Shown here: one piece after another, positions 41,695 through 51,637 of the stretch
How the letters are laid out: the number at the start of each line of letters is the position of its first letter
Numbering within the stretch: the stretch's first letter is position 1
From: Herbaspirillum sp. ST 5-3
GTDB taxonomy: Bacteria > Pseudomonadota > Gammaproteobacteria > Burkholderiales > Burkholderiaceae_D
NCBI RefSeq assembly: GCF_004804275.1
Contig: NZ_STGI01000002.1
Span: forward strand, 186,001-250,000
Direction of reading: 5' to 3'
DNA length: 64,000 nucleotides
Notes under the pieces: model-generated
Seen by the model: only the letters and a program-made list of their open reading frames with translations
Database searches by the model: none
Told to the model about the DNA's origin: nothing
Program-made: the position numbers and the translations under genes

Positions 41695-44133
41695 TCAGGC
41701 CGCCAGGAGCGACTCCAGCTGATCCGCCGGCACCGGCCGGCTGAACAGGTAGCCTTGGTACATGTTGCAATCATGGCGTGCGAGAAAGTTGCGCTGCTCT
41801 TCGGTTTCCACGCCCTCCGCAATGACCGCCAGTCCCAGGCTCTGGCCAAGCGTGACGATGGTGCGGGCGATCGCTGCGTCATTATCGTCGGTCAGCACAT
41901 CTCTGACGAACGAACGATCGATCTTTATCTGATCCAGCGGGAGCAGCTTCAGGTAAGACAGCGACGAATACCCGGTGCCGAAATCGTCCAGGGAAAAACC
42001 GACCCCTCTGGCTTTCAGCTCCGTCATCTTGGCAATCGTCGCATTCACGTCATCAAGCAGGACGCTCTCGGTGAGTTCGAGCTTGAGTTGTCGCGGATTG
42101 GCGCCGCTGTTTTCCAGTGCGCCCAGTATTTGATCGACAAATTGTTCATGGCGGAACTGCCGCGGACTGACGTTGACTGCGATGCTCAAGCCGGCCATCG
42201 ACGGCTGCGAGGACCAGGCGGCCAGTTGTTGGCAGGCGGTATTCAGCACCCACTGTCCCAAGGGCAGTATCAGCGCCGTCTCTTCCGAGAGGGCAATGAA
42301 CCTGGACGGAAGCACCAGCCCGCGTGTGGGGTGCCGCCAGCGGATCAGCGCCTCGGTTCCGACCATGCGGCCGTCCTTGTCCATTTGCGGCTGGTAGTAG
42401 AGCATGAACTGGCCATCCCGCAATCCCTGCCGCAAGTCCGTTTCCAGCGTGGCCCGGGCGATGACGGCCGCTTGCATGTCCTGATTGAAAAAGCGCACAG
42501 TGTTGCGTCCGGAGGCTTTGGCTTGATACATGGCGAGATCCGCGCGTTTCAGCAACTCGCCCACCGTGTCGTTCCGGCCCTGGAAGAGCGCGACGCCGAT
42601 GCTTGCCGCGCTGTGTTGCTCGACACCGTCGATCGAATAGGGCTGACGCAGACCATCAAGTATCTTTTCACACACTGCCTTGGTCTGGATGGCGACTTCA
42701 CCGCGATGTTCGGGCAGGTCGGTCAGCATGATCACAAACTCGTCTCCGCCCAGCCGCGCCACGGTATCGCTTTCCCGCACGCAGGAGGAAAGGCGCCTGG
42801 CGACCTGTTGCAGCAGCAGGTCGCCTTTTTCATGGCCGAGGGTGTCGTTCAATGCCTTGAAATTGTCGAGGTCGATGAACAGCAGGGCGCCTGAGCAATG
42901 GCTGTGGGAGCTGGCCACCAGCGCTTGCCGCAAACGGTCCTGCAGCAACAGCCGGTTGGGCAATTCGGTCAGCGGATCATAGAAGGCGAGCTGCCAGACA
43001 CCGTGTTCGGCCTCCTTGCGCTTGGTGATGTCGGTGTCGATTGCGAGAATCGATTGCGGCCGGCCATGGTCGTCCCTGACCAGGGTCCAGCGGCTCTCGA
43101 CCACCAGCATGCTGCCGTCGTCGCGCCGTCGGGTGAATTCGCCACTCCACTCGCCTTCGGCCATTACCGTGTCGGTGGCTTCCGCGAAGACGGCGGCATC
43201 GTCATAGATGAGATTGTCGATCGATGCGCCAACCGCTTCGCTTGCCGCCCAGCCATACAGGCGTTCGGCGCTCTTGTTCCAGTAGAGGATACGGTGGTCC
43301 ATGGCACGCACAATGATGGCGTCGCGCGCCTTGTCGAGCAAGGCGGCCTGATCGCGGATGCGCGCGTCCGCCTCGCGGCGTTCCTGCGCGGCAGCCGCGC
43401 GCGCGGACACCACCCTGAGTTTCTCTTCGGAAGACTCTTTTCTGGCAAGGATGCCGTAGGAAATATAGCTGGCGAAACACATGAGCGCGGTAGCGATAGT
43501 CAGCATGACGATCAACAGCAGATCGCCGATCCTGCGCGACGCATCTCCCATGCTGTACGAGAAGGCGTCTTCCAGCGGTGTAAGGCGATTGTTGATCTGC
43601 TTGATCCGCTCCAGTATCGGGCGCAGCGATGCATTGCTCGGGTTGCCGGAAAGGACGGCCGCATGCAGCATATCGGCCTCCGCCATGAGTAACGCAATGT
43701 ATGCGTCGCCTTCTGCCCAGATCGAAATGGGGATGCGCATGAAGCTGAAGTTGCGAAGATTGCGAAACATCCTGATCATGCCGCCGATGTCGTCGGGATG
43801 ATTTCGTCCTGCCAGAAAACCCTGCCGGGCGACGTCGAAATCGGGAGACGCCTTCTCCAGTTCCATTCGCGCCTTGTGATCGCCGAGCGGCACGCTGATT
43901 GCCGCCAGATAGCTTTGAAAATCGGCCGCGTCACGCGATTCGGCGTAGCGGTTCAGATGAAACACGGCTTCCTTCTGCGCCTTGGACCAGAGGCTTTCTC
44001 CTTCCACATAAGCGCGGCTTCCCGACAGGATATCCATGCTGAAGGCACTCAGTCCACCCAGCAAGGCAATGCCTGCCAGGAAGGGCCAGATCACTTTTAT
44101 CCATCGCCAGGCAAAACCGGTCTTGGGGGACAT
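41695..44133 (-). CDS. Membrane-bound GGDEF-EAL cyclic-di-GMP enzyme with PAS domain
   Basis: The protein (812 aa from ATG 44133; a TTG 84 bases upstream is possible) has two transmembrane segments enclosing a periplasmic sensor of about 150 residues. A PAS domain, a GGDEF domain and an EAL domain follow. Both catalytic signatures are intact: RLGGDEFV for cyclase and TEALIRW, ELTES, DDFGTGYSS and AEGVETE for phosphodiesterase. It may therefore make or break c-di-GMP; which dominates cannot be told. It lies beside the two-component pair on the same strand. Confidence 0.92.
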   Translation of the reverse strand: MSPKTGFAWRWIKVIWPFLAGIALLGGLSAFSMDILSGSRAYVEGESLWSKAQKEAVFHLNRYAESRDAADFQSYLAAISVPLGDHKARMELEKASPDFDVARQGFLAGRNHPDDIGGMIRMFRNLRNFSFMRIPISIWAEGDAYIALLMAEADMLHAAVLSGNPSNASLRPILERIKQINNRLTPLEDAFSYSMGDASRRIGDLLLIVMLTIATALMCFASYISYGILARKESSEEKLRVVSARAAAAQERREADARIRDQAALLDKARDAIIVRAMDHRILYWNKSAERLYGWAASEAVGASIDNLIYDDAAVFAEATDTVMAEGEWSGEFTRRRDDGSMLVVESRWTLVRDDHGRPQSILAIDTDITKRKEAEHGVWQLAFYDPLTELPNRLLLQDRLRQALVASSHSHCSGALLFIDLDNFKALNDTLGHEKGDLLLQQVARRLSSCVRESDTVARLGGDEFVIMLTDLPEHRGEVAIQTKAVCEKILDGLRQPYSIDGVEQHSAASIGVALFQGRNDTVGELLKRADLAMYQAKASGRNTVRFFNQDMQAAVIARATLETDLRQGLRDGQFMLYYQPQMDKDGRMVGTEALIRWRHPTRGLVLPSRFIALSEETALILPLGQWVLNTACQQLAAWSSQPSMAGLSIAVNVSPRQFRHEQFVDQILGALENSGANPRQLKLELTESVLLDDVNATIAKMTELKARGVGFSLDDFGTGYSSLSYLKLLPLDQIKIDRSFVRDVLTDDNDAAIARTIVTLGQSLGLAVIAEGVETEEQRNFLARHDCNMYQGYLFSRPVPADQLESLLAA

Positions 44134-44283
44134 GTTGATGTTGATGTTCGAATCACTGGTTCGATTGGAATTCAATTTGAATTGTTCCAGCCCGCGGCAG
44201 AATAGGTTGCGCAACAATACCGAGGGGATAAATCAGGTGAGGTTGGCGCTTTGAGATCTCACTGCGCCGATGGGGGGCGTGCT

Positions 44284-44892
44284 TCAGGGAACGCGCAGCT
44301 GGAATTCGGCGCCCCCATCGGGATGATCGAAAAGCGATACGCTTCCGCTCTTGTCACCCTTGCGATGCGCTTGCGCAATAGCGCGGCACAACTCCATGCC
44401 CAGCCCGGTCGAGGGCTTTTCCTCTTTGGAACCCAGGCCTGTTCCATCGTCGCGGATGCTGAATACGAGATAGCCGGCATCGTCCTTCATGCAGCCGACG
44501 TCGATCTGCCTGCACGCAAACCGGGTGGCGTTCTGCAAAGCCGCTTCCAGCGCGAGGCCGATCAGGTTCTCGTCGAAGAAACCGAGCACCGGCATGTTGC
44601 TCGGATTGACCGATATGCCTACCTCGCGTCTTGGATTGGGGTGGTTGCGGACCAGTCCGTTGAGGAAATCCTCCGGATTGACGGCATCGATGCGCGCGTT
44701 CAAGCCTTGCGAGGCGGCCTTGTACAGTGTGAGGAATCCGATCAGCTTGTCCTGCAGCGAGGCGCAGGTCTCGTGCGCGAGCAGCGCCTGTTCGCGTGTC
44801 GGGTTCATGGTCATGTCGTGCAGCTCGCCTTCAAGAACGCCGAGAGCGTTCTTGATGTCGTGGATGATCACGGCGGCGAGCTTGATATCCAT
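44284..44892 (-). CDS. Soluble histidine kinase (no sensor domain)
   Basis: ATG 44892 gives 202 aa. HDIKNALG puts the phosphorylated His at residue 11. The ATPase domain shows the N-box (EAALQNATRF), G1 (DDGTGLG) and G2-like (STGLGMELC) motifs. There is no membrane span and no input domain, so a partner must supply the signal. It starts two bases after the response regulator stop, indicating one operon and a cognate pair. Confidence 0.85.
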   Translation of the reverse strand: MDIKLAAVIIHDIKNALGVLEGELHDMTMNPTREQALLAHETCASLQDKLIGFLTLYKAASQGLNARIDAVNPEDFLNGLVRNHPNPRREVGISVNPSNMPVLGFFDENLIGLALEAALQNATRFACRQIDVGCMKDDAGYLVFSIRDDGTGLGSKEEKPSTGLGMELCRAIAQAHRKGDKSGSVSLFDHPDGGAEFQLRVP

Positions 44893-44894
44893 GA

Positions 44895-46523
44895 TTACTC
44901 TTTCTTCGCGGTGCGGCTGAGCGTCTCGCGCAGGAAGCGATACATCTTCGCCACGCGCTCGTTGCCCGGCATGAGCACATCGAGTTTGGAGAGGAAGTTG
45001 TTGACCTTCGCCACGTAATCGAGATTCAGACCCTTCTGGCTCATCCACAGCAGATGCAATTGCGCCGCGGCGAGCAGCACGCCGGTATTTTCCGGCATGG
45101 CGGCGAGGGCTTCGTCGAGCTTGGCCAGCGATTCGTCGAATTGCGCCTTGCGCATCAACGCGTTTGCCTCGGCCACGATGGAAGTGACTTCACTGAGTGC
45201 ATGATCGACAACCTGGCTCGCCAGTTCTTCCTTGCCGGTGTCTTTCAGGACCTTGCGCGCGAGCGAAACCAGCCGGTTGTTTTCGTGGTCGGCCATCACC
45301 GCTTTCTTCAGGATCTCCGCGCCTTCGTCATCGCGCCCTATGGAGAATGCCGCTTTCGCCAGCGCCAGCGCAGAAGTATCGGCCTTGGTGCTGTCCACCA
45401 GGCTTTTTGCGAGCGCAAAGGCTTTTTCGGCTTCGATGCCGTTGCCCAACTTGATGTGTGCCTGGGCTTGCACCGCGGCTTGCGTTGCGGCGAATGCGTT
45501 GGATTCGATGTAGTGCTTCGGCGCGCTCGACAGAACCTGCAATGCTTGTGCCGCTTCCCCTGCGTCCACATGCACCTGCGCCAGCGATAGCATGTCCGAG
45601 GGCTGCGCGGTGAGCGAGCCTTTGGTATGCGTCAGCGCGCGGCTGAAAGCCGTCTTTGCTTTTTCCAGGTCCCCGGTGCGATAAGCGATGTCGCCCACCA
45701 TACGGCTGCGTCGCGCCGACGGAATGACGTCGTACGATTGGTTCAGCGCTTCCAGCGCTTCCTGTTCATTGCCCTGGCTTTCCGCGACCTTGGCCAGCAG
45801 ATCGTATGCCGGGATGTACTTGGCGTTACTGGCCAGCACCTCTTGCGCCGCCGCTTTCGCGTCGTCGAGCTTGCCGGCGATCTGATGGCAGGTGGCGATG
45901 CCGAGCCTGGCCCAGACCAGATCGTCACGCATCGCCAGCGCCTGCGAATAGACAGTGTGCGCTTCTTCCGGCTTGCTCAACTCCAGCAGGGCGGCGCCTT
46001 TGATCTTCAGGATATCGAGCGCCCACTTCGGCGCAGCCTGCAGCATCTTGTCGCATTCGGCCACGGCACCCGCGGTGTCCTTGAGTTTGAGGCGGCCGAC
46101 AATAGTGCGCAGGGCGTTCTGCTTGTCCAGCAGGCGCTCGATGCGTTCAAGCAGCTTGGCGCCGGTGAGCGGCTTGACCATGTAGGCATCCGGCTGGAAT
46201 TCGGCTGCGCTGGCGACGAGGTCATAGGCGGCCTCGGCCGTCACCATGATGAACATCGTGGCGGGGGACAGCAGGTTCTGGGAGCGAAGAAATTCCAGCA
46301 GTTGCTGACCGTTGGTTTCCCGGTTCAGGTTGTAATCGCAAACGATGATGTCGTAACCGCTTTTGCGGATGTAGCTGATTGCCTCGTCGGGCGTTCCCGC
46401 CTGGTCGACCAGGCCGATGCCCAATTGACCGAGCTGGTTGCGGATGTTTTGGCGCATGGTCGCCATGTCATCGACAACGAGGGCGCGCAGATTGGCAAGT
46501 CGCAGATTGGTAATCGTGGCCAT
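44895..46523 (-). CDS. Response regulator with TPR repeats (542 aa)
   Basis: Residues 10-130 form a receiver domain: acidic pair at 18-19 (VVDD), phosphoacceptor D63 (IIVCDYNLN), Thr in VTAEA and Lys in MVKPL. About 400 residues of tetratricopeptide-like helices follow, suggesting a protein-interaction output rather than DNA binding. The helix pairs have small Ala/Gly packing residues. It is encoded directly upstream of the soluble kinase gene and is probably phosphorylated by it. Confidence 0.9.
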   Translation of the reverse strand: MATITNLRLANLRALVVDDMATMRQNIRNQLGQLGIGLVDQAGTPDEAISYIRKSGYDIIVCDYNLNRETNGQQLLEFLRSQNLLSPATMFIMVTAEAAYDLVASAAEFQPDAYMVKPLTGAKLLERIERLLDKQNALRTIVGRLKLKDTAGAVAECDKMLQAAPKWALDILKIKGAALLELSKPEEAHTVYSQALAMRDDLVWARLGIATCHQIAGKLDDAKAAAQEVLASNAKYIPAYDLLAKVAESQGNEQEALEALNQSYDVIPSARRSRMVGDIAYRTGDLEKAKTAFSRALTHTKGSLTAQPSDMLSLAQVHVDAGEAAQALQVLSSAPKHYIESNAFAATQAAVQAQAHIKLGNGIEAEKAFALAKSLVDSTKADTSALALAKAAFSIGRDDEGAEILKKAVMADHENNRLVSLARKVLKDTGKEELASQVVDHALSEVTSIVAEANALMRKAQFDESLAKLDEALAAMPENTGVLLAAAQLHLLWMSQKGLNLDYVAKVNNFLSKLDVLMPGNERVAKMYRFLRETLSRTAKKE

Positions 46524-46770
46524 ATAAATGCAAGGGGTTACACGGACTTCATGCTAAGTCTAACGTCATATTGTTGCTGGATGGAAATAAATTTGATGTG
46601 CACAGGAAAATTCTTGCCGTGTTTGTGGTATTTATTGATGCTAGGAAAACACTCATTTGAACGCGGCGCATGACGCAGGCCGGCGGCGTTGACTGTTTGT
46701 TATCAGGCAGAAGAATGGTCGACGCCGGCGAGCCCCGCCGCTTCGCATACTCAAGCAACAGGGAACGCAT

Positions 46771-47754
46771 ATGGTTCAGCAACCCACGAACGAATCAGAT
46801 CTTGAAACAGGCGGGCACCACGCAGGGACACTGTCAGTCCTGCACCTGATCAACAGGGCGCACAAACGCCTTGAGCACCTCCTGTTCAATCTGGAAGGCG
46901 AATCCGATGTGCAGGCCAGCGTGGTTGACATTGCCAGGGCGCTGACCCATGCAACCGATCTGAATCCGAATATTGCGCTTGCCTGCATCCTGCTCAATCA
47001 GGAAGAGGGCAGCTACGCTGTACGCCATTGCATCGACAGCGCGGTGGTGGCCTTGCTGGTGGCGCGCGCGCTGCAAAAAGGGCCGGCGGAAACGCTGACC
47101 ATCATGGCCGCCGCGCTCACCATGAATGTCGGCATGCTGCCCAGCCAGGAGCAATTGCAGAGCCGTCTGAACGCGATTTCCGACCAGGAACTCGCGCTCA
47201 TTCACAATCATCCTCAGCAAGGCGTCGACATGCTGGCGCGGGCCGGTGTCGCCGACCCCGACTGGCTGAGCTATGTGCTCGCGCACCACGAGAATGAAGA
47301 CGGCAGTGGCTACCCTCTGCGCAAGACCGGTGACGAAATTCCGTTCAATGCAAAAATCATTTCGCTCGCCGATCGCTATTGCGCCCGCGTTTCCTCGCGC
47401 AGCTACCGCAAATCGCTGCTGCCCAATGAAGCGCTCAGCGACATCCTGCTGGCCGACCACGACAGTGTCGATCCCATGCTCACGACCTGCTTCATCGGCG
47501 TGCTCGGAATCTATCCGACCGGCGCCATCGTGCGCCTTGCCAATGGCGAAATTGGCGTTGTCGCCGGCAAGGGCGGCAGTCCCACCACACCCGTCGTGCA
47601 TGCGCTGATCGGACCGCAAGGCGCGCCGCTGTCGGCGCCCATCAAGCGCGATACGGCGAATGCTCAATACACCGTGCGGGAAATGCTGAGCGAAGAGCGC
47701 GCCGGTGTGCGTTTCAGCATGCAGCAGGTATGGGGCGACGAAGCACGCCCGTAA
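46771..47754 (+). CDS. HD-GYP-like domain protein, degenerate
   Basis: The 327-aa protein carries an HD-GYP-type fold with YAVRHCIDSAVV (first His), HNHPQQGVDML, HHENEDGSGYP and SLADRYCARVS. The HD dyad expected before the first of these later motifs reads MN (ALTMNVGML), so metal binding and c-di-GMP hydrolysis are doubtful. The C-terminal ~90 residues form an extra beta-rich part. It is divergent from the response regulator with a 247-base shared promoter region and belongs to the signalling cluster. Confidence 0.85.
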   Translation: MVQQPTNESDLETGGHHAGTLSVLHLINRAHKRLEHLLFNLEGESDVQASVVDIARALTHATDLNPNIALACILLNQEEGSYAVRHCIDSAVVALLVARALQKGPAETLTIMAAALTMNVGMLPSQEQLQSRLNAISDQELALIHNHPQQGVDMLARAGVADPDWLSYVLAHHENEDGSGYPLRKTGDEIPFNAKIISLADRYCARVSSRSYRKSLLPNEALSDILLADHDSVDPMLTTCFIGVLGIYPTGAIVRLANGEIGVVAGKGGSPTTPVVHALIGPQGAPLSAPIKRDTANAQYTVREMLSEERAGVRFSMQQVWGDEARP

Positions 47755-47961
47755 CCGGCGACCAAGCCGTCTCGCTGCCTCCGCGCCGTCTTCCGCCTGA
47801 AACTCCGGCCGGGCGGAGCCGCCGTGCTCAGGATGCATGAGAGAGATCAATTCGCATCGGCGCAAGTGCGAAGATGATTGATGACATGCATTTCGATTGC
47901 AATGTTTCTTCTCTCTCGATCGGCGGTCCGCACCGCCGCCCGGGTTTCAAGGAGAGTTGGC

Positions 47962-48876
47962 ATGGCCAGGCAAATCGCACTGATCACTCTGCACGGCATG
48001 GGCGAGACGGTCGACAACTACTACGATACCCTGCGGGGCAAGCTGTTTGCGAAGCTGGACAACACAGCGAACAAGGTTGCTTTCCAGGCCGTCAACTATC
48101 AGAACCTCCTGCAGCCGAACGAGCAGGCCGTCTGGGAACGCATGGACAAGGGTGATCTGCGCTGGGATGACCTGCGCCGTTTCCTGTTGTTCGGATTTGC
48201 CGATGCCGCCGGACTCGAGACCAACAAGGAGGACGAGGGCTCTGTCTATGAGGGCGCGCAACTCGATATCGCGCGCAAGATGTGGGCCGCGCGGCAGGAA
48301 ATGGGCGGCGACGGCCCGCTGCTCGTGATTGCGCAATCGCTCGGCGGCCAGGTGTTCTCCTGCTATATCTACGATGCGCAGCGCGCGGCGGCAGGCCAGA
48401 CGCGCCATGCCGGCATCTGGAAGGACATCGACAGCTTCGCGGCAAGGATCACCGGTTCGGACAAAGCCCTGACGGCGGCGGAAAAGTCATTCCTGCGCGG
48501 CTCGACGCTGGTCGGACTGATGACCACCGGCTGCAATATTCCGATCTTCGTGGCGGCGCACAAGCGCTTGAATATTCGCGCGATCGACCGGCCGAACAAC
48601 CAGTTCAAATGGCTGAATGTCTACGACAAGCATGACGCCCTTGGATGGCCCCTGCGGCCGCTGGAGGGTGGATATGAAGACCTGGTGGAGGACCGGCAAG
48701 TCAATGTCGGCGAAGGGCTTCTCGATTGGCTGAAGAGCTTTACGCCGATGTCGCATACCGCCTATTGGGAGGATGAAAACGTGGTGGCGGCGCTGGCGCG
48801 CATGATCATGCAGGGACTGCTGCATCCGGTTACACATAGTGTCGCGCCCGTCACAACACCTGCACAGCCGCACTGA
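47962..48876 (+). CDS. Alpha/beta-hydrolase-fold protein (304 aa)
   Basis: ATG 47962 follows AAGGAGAG. LITLHGMGET at residues 8-16 is the oxyanion-hole HG motif and VIAQSLGGQV (about 121-130) holds the candidate nucleophile Ser. A late His in SHTAYW may complete the triad. It has no signal peptide. It resembles conserved Burkholderiales hydrolases of unknown substrate. Confidence 0.8.
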   Translation: MARQIALITLHGMGETVDNYYDTLRGKLFAKLDNTANKVAFQAVNYQNLLQPNEQAVWERMDKGDLRWDDLRRFLLFGFADAAGLETNKEDEGSVYEGAQLDIARKMWAARQEMGGDGPLLVIAQSLGGQVFSCYIYDAQRAAAGQTRHAGIWKDIDSFAARITGSDKALTAAEKSFLRGSTLVGLMTTGCNIPIFVAAHKRLNIRAIDRPNNQFKWLNVYDKHDALGWPLRPLEGGYEDLVEDRQVNVGEGLLDWLKSFTPMSHTAYWEDENVVAALARMIMQGLLHPVTHSVAPVTTPAQPH

Positions 48877-48905
48877 ACATCACTCGCAAGATGTATCGGC
48901 GGACG

Positions 48906-49109
48906 TCACGCATCGCGGGCTGAATCCGCCTCGGGCATGCCAAGATCGATTCCTCCGGGATCGGTGACCCTGCGCAGGGCGATGACATGGCCGACAAAGG
49001 GCTCCCGGTCCTGCCAGCCATTGTCGCGCGCCGGCACCAGCCAATATCCTTCTTCGTCATGGACCACCCAGTAGCGTGGATGACTGGTGTATTCATAAAG
49101 CGTCACCAT
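48906..49109 (-). CDS. Small hypothetical protein (67 aa)
   Basis: ATG 49109 follows AAGGAG. The compact beta-rich protein has YWVVHDEEGYWLVPARDNGW and ends in an acidic tail. It is probably cytoplasmic; the role is unknown. Confidence 0.65.
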   Translation of the reverse strand: MVTLYEYTSHPRYWVVHDEEGYWLVPARDNGWQDREPFVGHVIALRRVTDPGGIDLGMPEADSARDA

Positions 49110-49251
49110 CGGAATCTCCTTGCTTGCAAGCTTGCCATTCCCGGTTGCCGAGATGGGAAGACAAACTTGCATCGCCGCATTATTTCATGAAAAAAGAGAG
49201 CGGGAGTGTCATAATCAGCGACTCGAAAAATTGCGGTGAATCAATTACTCG

Positions 49252-49587
49252 ATGCAAAAAGCAATACTCGGCGGGCTCACCGGAAGTCGCGCCATCTCGT
49301 TTTTCGCAGCCTTGACCGGCGTGCTTGGATTCATGTGTTCTCTGGCACTTGCCCTTCAAGTATTGCTCGCCCAGGGCAACCCTGGATTTCTCATCATCTG
49401 GCTGCTTGCAATGGCCGCCACCGCGGCATCCCTGCGCTTCGATCGCAAATGGCGCGAAACGTTTGGGCGAATCCATGCGATGAAGCCCGCAAGAACCGTT
49501 CACTCCGCACACCGGAAATGGACTCGCGATGCGGTAGATGTCGTGTTTCGCGACATACCCAGCACCTCGGTCGCCGCAGGACGGTAA
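49252..49587 (+). CDS. Small membrane protein (111 aa)
   Basis: Two hydrophobic spans (about residues 14-38 and 44-61) are followed by a basic cytoplasmic tail with SLRFDRKWRETFGR. The ribosome site is poor. A competing minus-strand ORF in the region looks less protein-like. Confidence 0.5.
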   Translation: MQKAILGGLTGSRAISFFAALTGVLGFMCSLALALQVLLAQGNPGFLIIWLLAMAATAASLRFDRKWRETFGRIHAMKPARTVHSAHRKWTRDAVDVVFRDIPSTSVAAGR

Positions 49588-50078
49588 GAGCAGCACGCGC
49601 AAGTGAATGCGTCCGGCACGCATCTGCGGAGGACGCCGGACAGCCGCAAGTCACGCCCACAACGCATCGCGGCATCGACGTTTTTCAGACCAAGGCACCA
49701 GCGCCGGCATGGCTTGCCGCTCACCGCTGAGCGCCGAAAAAACACCCTCAACATGCGGCGTTTGATTAGCGTCATCATCGCGTAACACGACGCCAGTATC
49801 ATTTCTCCATCTGCTGTACATGCAACCGATATGCATGACTGCAGCCTGGCGTGCCTGATCGAAGCTATCGGACAGGCACGCCGCCCGCTCCTCGTTCATC
49901 ATTCCTGATAACTGGTTCTCCGTGCCTGTCTCACTGCGCCGTCCCTGCTCATTCCCATCCTCGCCGCGGGCAGCGCTGTTGTTTTTCCGCCGGCTTGTGC
50001 CAGTCGTCACATCAGCTATCTCTAGACTTTCCTACAATCGTTTTCAAGAGCAGACATCTTTTTCACCGGGAGATCATC
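49588..50078. other. Intergenic stretch, no clear gene
   Basis: Nearly 490 bases with no gene I can support. A minus-strand ORF (49651-50010) has a mildly protein-like middle but no ribosome site. Confidence 0.4.
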
Positions 50079-50216
50079 ATGGGCAAAACCCTGCATGACC
50101 GTGTGCGCCTCAAAGGGCGGTACGCACTCTTCAATTTCAACCGCCTGCATGTGGCCGCACTTTGTGTATCGGCAGTCCTGGCGCTGCTTGTCGTTGGCGT
50201 CCAGGTACTTTATTGA
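50079..50216 (+). CDS. Small single-span membrane protein (45 aa)
   Basis: ATG 50079 is preceded by CCGGGAGA. A basic N-terminus (HDRVRLKGRYALFNF) is followed by one hydrophobic helix (about residues 27-45) that ends the protein. It faces the convergent YihY gene, whose stop lies four bases away. Confidence 0.6.
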   Translation: MGKTLHDRVRLKGRYALFNFNRLHVAALCVSAVLALLVVGVQVLY

Positions 50217-50219
50217 CCG

Positions 50220-51116
50220 CTAGGTTCTGAATGACGGCGGAGCCCCGTGAAGATCGTCTTCGCCGACGCGTTCGTACTCCGCAATGACCTGCGCCCCGAA
50301 CAACAACAAGGTTGCTGCGATTTCCAGACTGAGAAGCACCACGATTGCCGTCGTCAGCGAGCCATAAACGACATTGACCTGCGACAGCGTGGCGAAATAC
50401 CAGACAAGGACATGCCGCGTCAGTTCCCAGAGCAGGGCGGCGGTGACGCCACCTAACAGCGCGTGCCGCAGCGACAAGCGGCCAACGGGCATCACGAGAT
50501 ATACGGACGTGAGGACAAGAATCTCCCCTCCAAGTCCAAGCAGGTAAAGCAGCGTTCCCGAGACGCCACGCAGCGACCAGCTGTGGCCGAGCAAATCGAC
50601 GCTTTCCTGTCCGATGGCCTGCAGGCTTCCAGAGACCAGTGTCACCAGCAGCAAGCCGACGCCCAGCGCAAGGATGTAGCAATACGGCAGCAATGCCGAG
50701 ATCAGGAAATGGCGGCGGCGGATTGCGACGCGGTGAAAGAAGATGACCGACATCGCGTTTTCAAGCACGGTGAATGCGAGCGAGCTGAAAAAAAGCATGG
50801 TGGCGAGCAGCACCCAACCGATCACGTCACGATGCGTCATGAAGTTGGCCAGCTCGGCCACGATCGCTTTCGATTGCCCGGGCAGCAGCCACTCGAGGTA
50901 GCGCCCCAAGGTTTGCAAGAGTTCCGCTTGATCGATGACGTGCGACAAGGCTATCACCGTGACAATCAACAGCGGCACCATTGACAGCAGCGCGTAATAG
51001 GCGACCGCACCTGCGAGCAGCAGGCCTTGATTCGCGCGAAAACTCTTCAATGCCTTCAGGGCAAATGCGCCGGGATGTTGCAAAATCAGGCGTGCCCTCT
51101 GATCGATGATGTGCAT
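50220..51116 (-). CDS. YihY/BrkB family inner-membrane protein
   Basis: The protein (298 aa from ATG 51116, with AAGGT upstream; a GTG eight codons earlier is possible) has six membrane spans and the family signatures LLAGAVAYYALLSMVPLL near residue 35 and NVVYGSLTTAIVVLLSLE near the C-terminus. YihY proteins are probable transporters or export-related membrane proteins of uncertain substrate. Confidence 0.9.
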   Translation of the reverse strand: MHIIDQRARLILQHPGAFALKALKSFRANQGLLLAGAVAYYALLSMVPLLIVTVIALSHVIDQAELLQTLGRYLEWLLPGQSKAIVAELANFMTHRDVIGWVLLATMLFFSSLAFTVLENAMSVIFFHRVAIRRRHFLISALLPYCYILALGVGLLLVTLVSGSLQAIGQESVDLLGHSWSLRGVSGTLLYLLGLGGEILVLTSVYLVMPVGRLSLRHALLGGVTAALLWELTRHVLVWYFATLSQVNVVYGSLTTAIVVLLSLEIAATLLLFGAQVIAEYERVGEDDLHGAPPSFRT

Positions 51117-51448
51117 GTTGACCTTGCGCGAACGACTCACGCTAGCAGAAAGTGGATTGGCCTCGTATTCCAGCTGGCGACTTGCAAGAAGCGTTCGCGC
51201 CTTCCTTGCGAGTCGTCAAAAAATGCAACTATGGAAACCGGACGCGAATCCGCGTCCTGAATTGCACGACTCTGCCTTGCGTCGGTGCCTACACCGACAC
51301 TTCCTATTGTTTCCCGTCCTGCGCTTCGCATGTTTGTCATAGATAAAGCTCTGACTTGGCTGCAATCAATGCGCTCGCGCCTGGCTTCAAGACAATGTCT
51401 GAATGGAATGACGGTGTTGATCTGTATCGTTCGTTCCTGTCTTGAATT

Positions 51449-51510
51449 GGGGCGGTTTGCGGAAGGATGAGCAATGACAAGCAACAGCGCGTCCTCCCGC
51501 AAACCGCCCC
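51449..51510. repeat. Perfect 14-bp inverted repeat in a 520-base intergenic region
   Basis: GGGGCGGTTTGCGG (51449-51462) pairs with CCGCAAACCGCCCC (51497-51510) across 34 bases that can extend the stem with AGGA/TCCT. No T-tract follows, so it is not a classic terminator. It lies about 130 bases upstream of the lipoprotein gene and may be regulatory. The rest of 51117-51637 shows no gene. Confidence 0.55.
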
Positions 51511-51637
51511 GAATATTGCCTCGGCACCCCCATGCATTTCCGGAGTGCTGTGCGCAAGGAAGCACAGCCGATCCGGAGCATGAGGATTCATTGCCGAGGT
51601 GAAGCCATTGTCACGTATCGAAAATTGAAAGGTCAGC

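Noticed and set aside
41680-42894. Long plus-strand ORF opposite the GGDEF/EAL gene
   Set aside because: It is the antisense shadow of a GC-rich gene with intact catalytic motifs on the minus strand.
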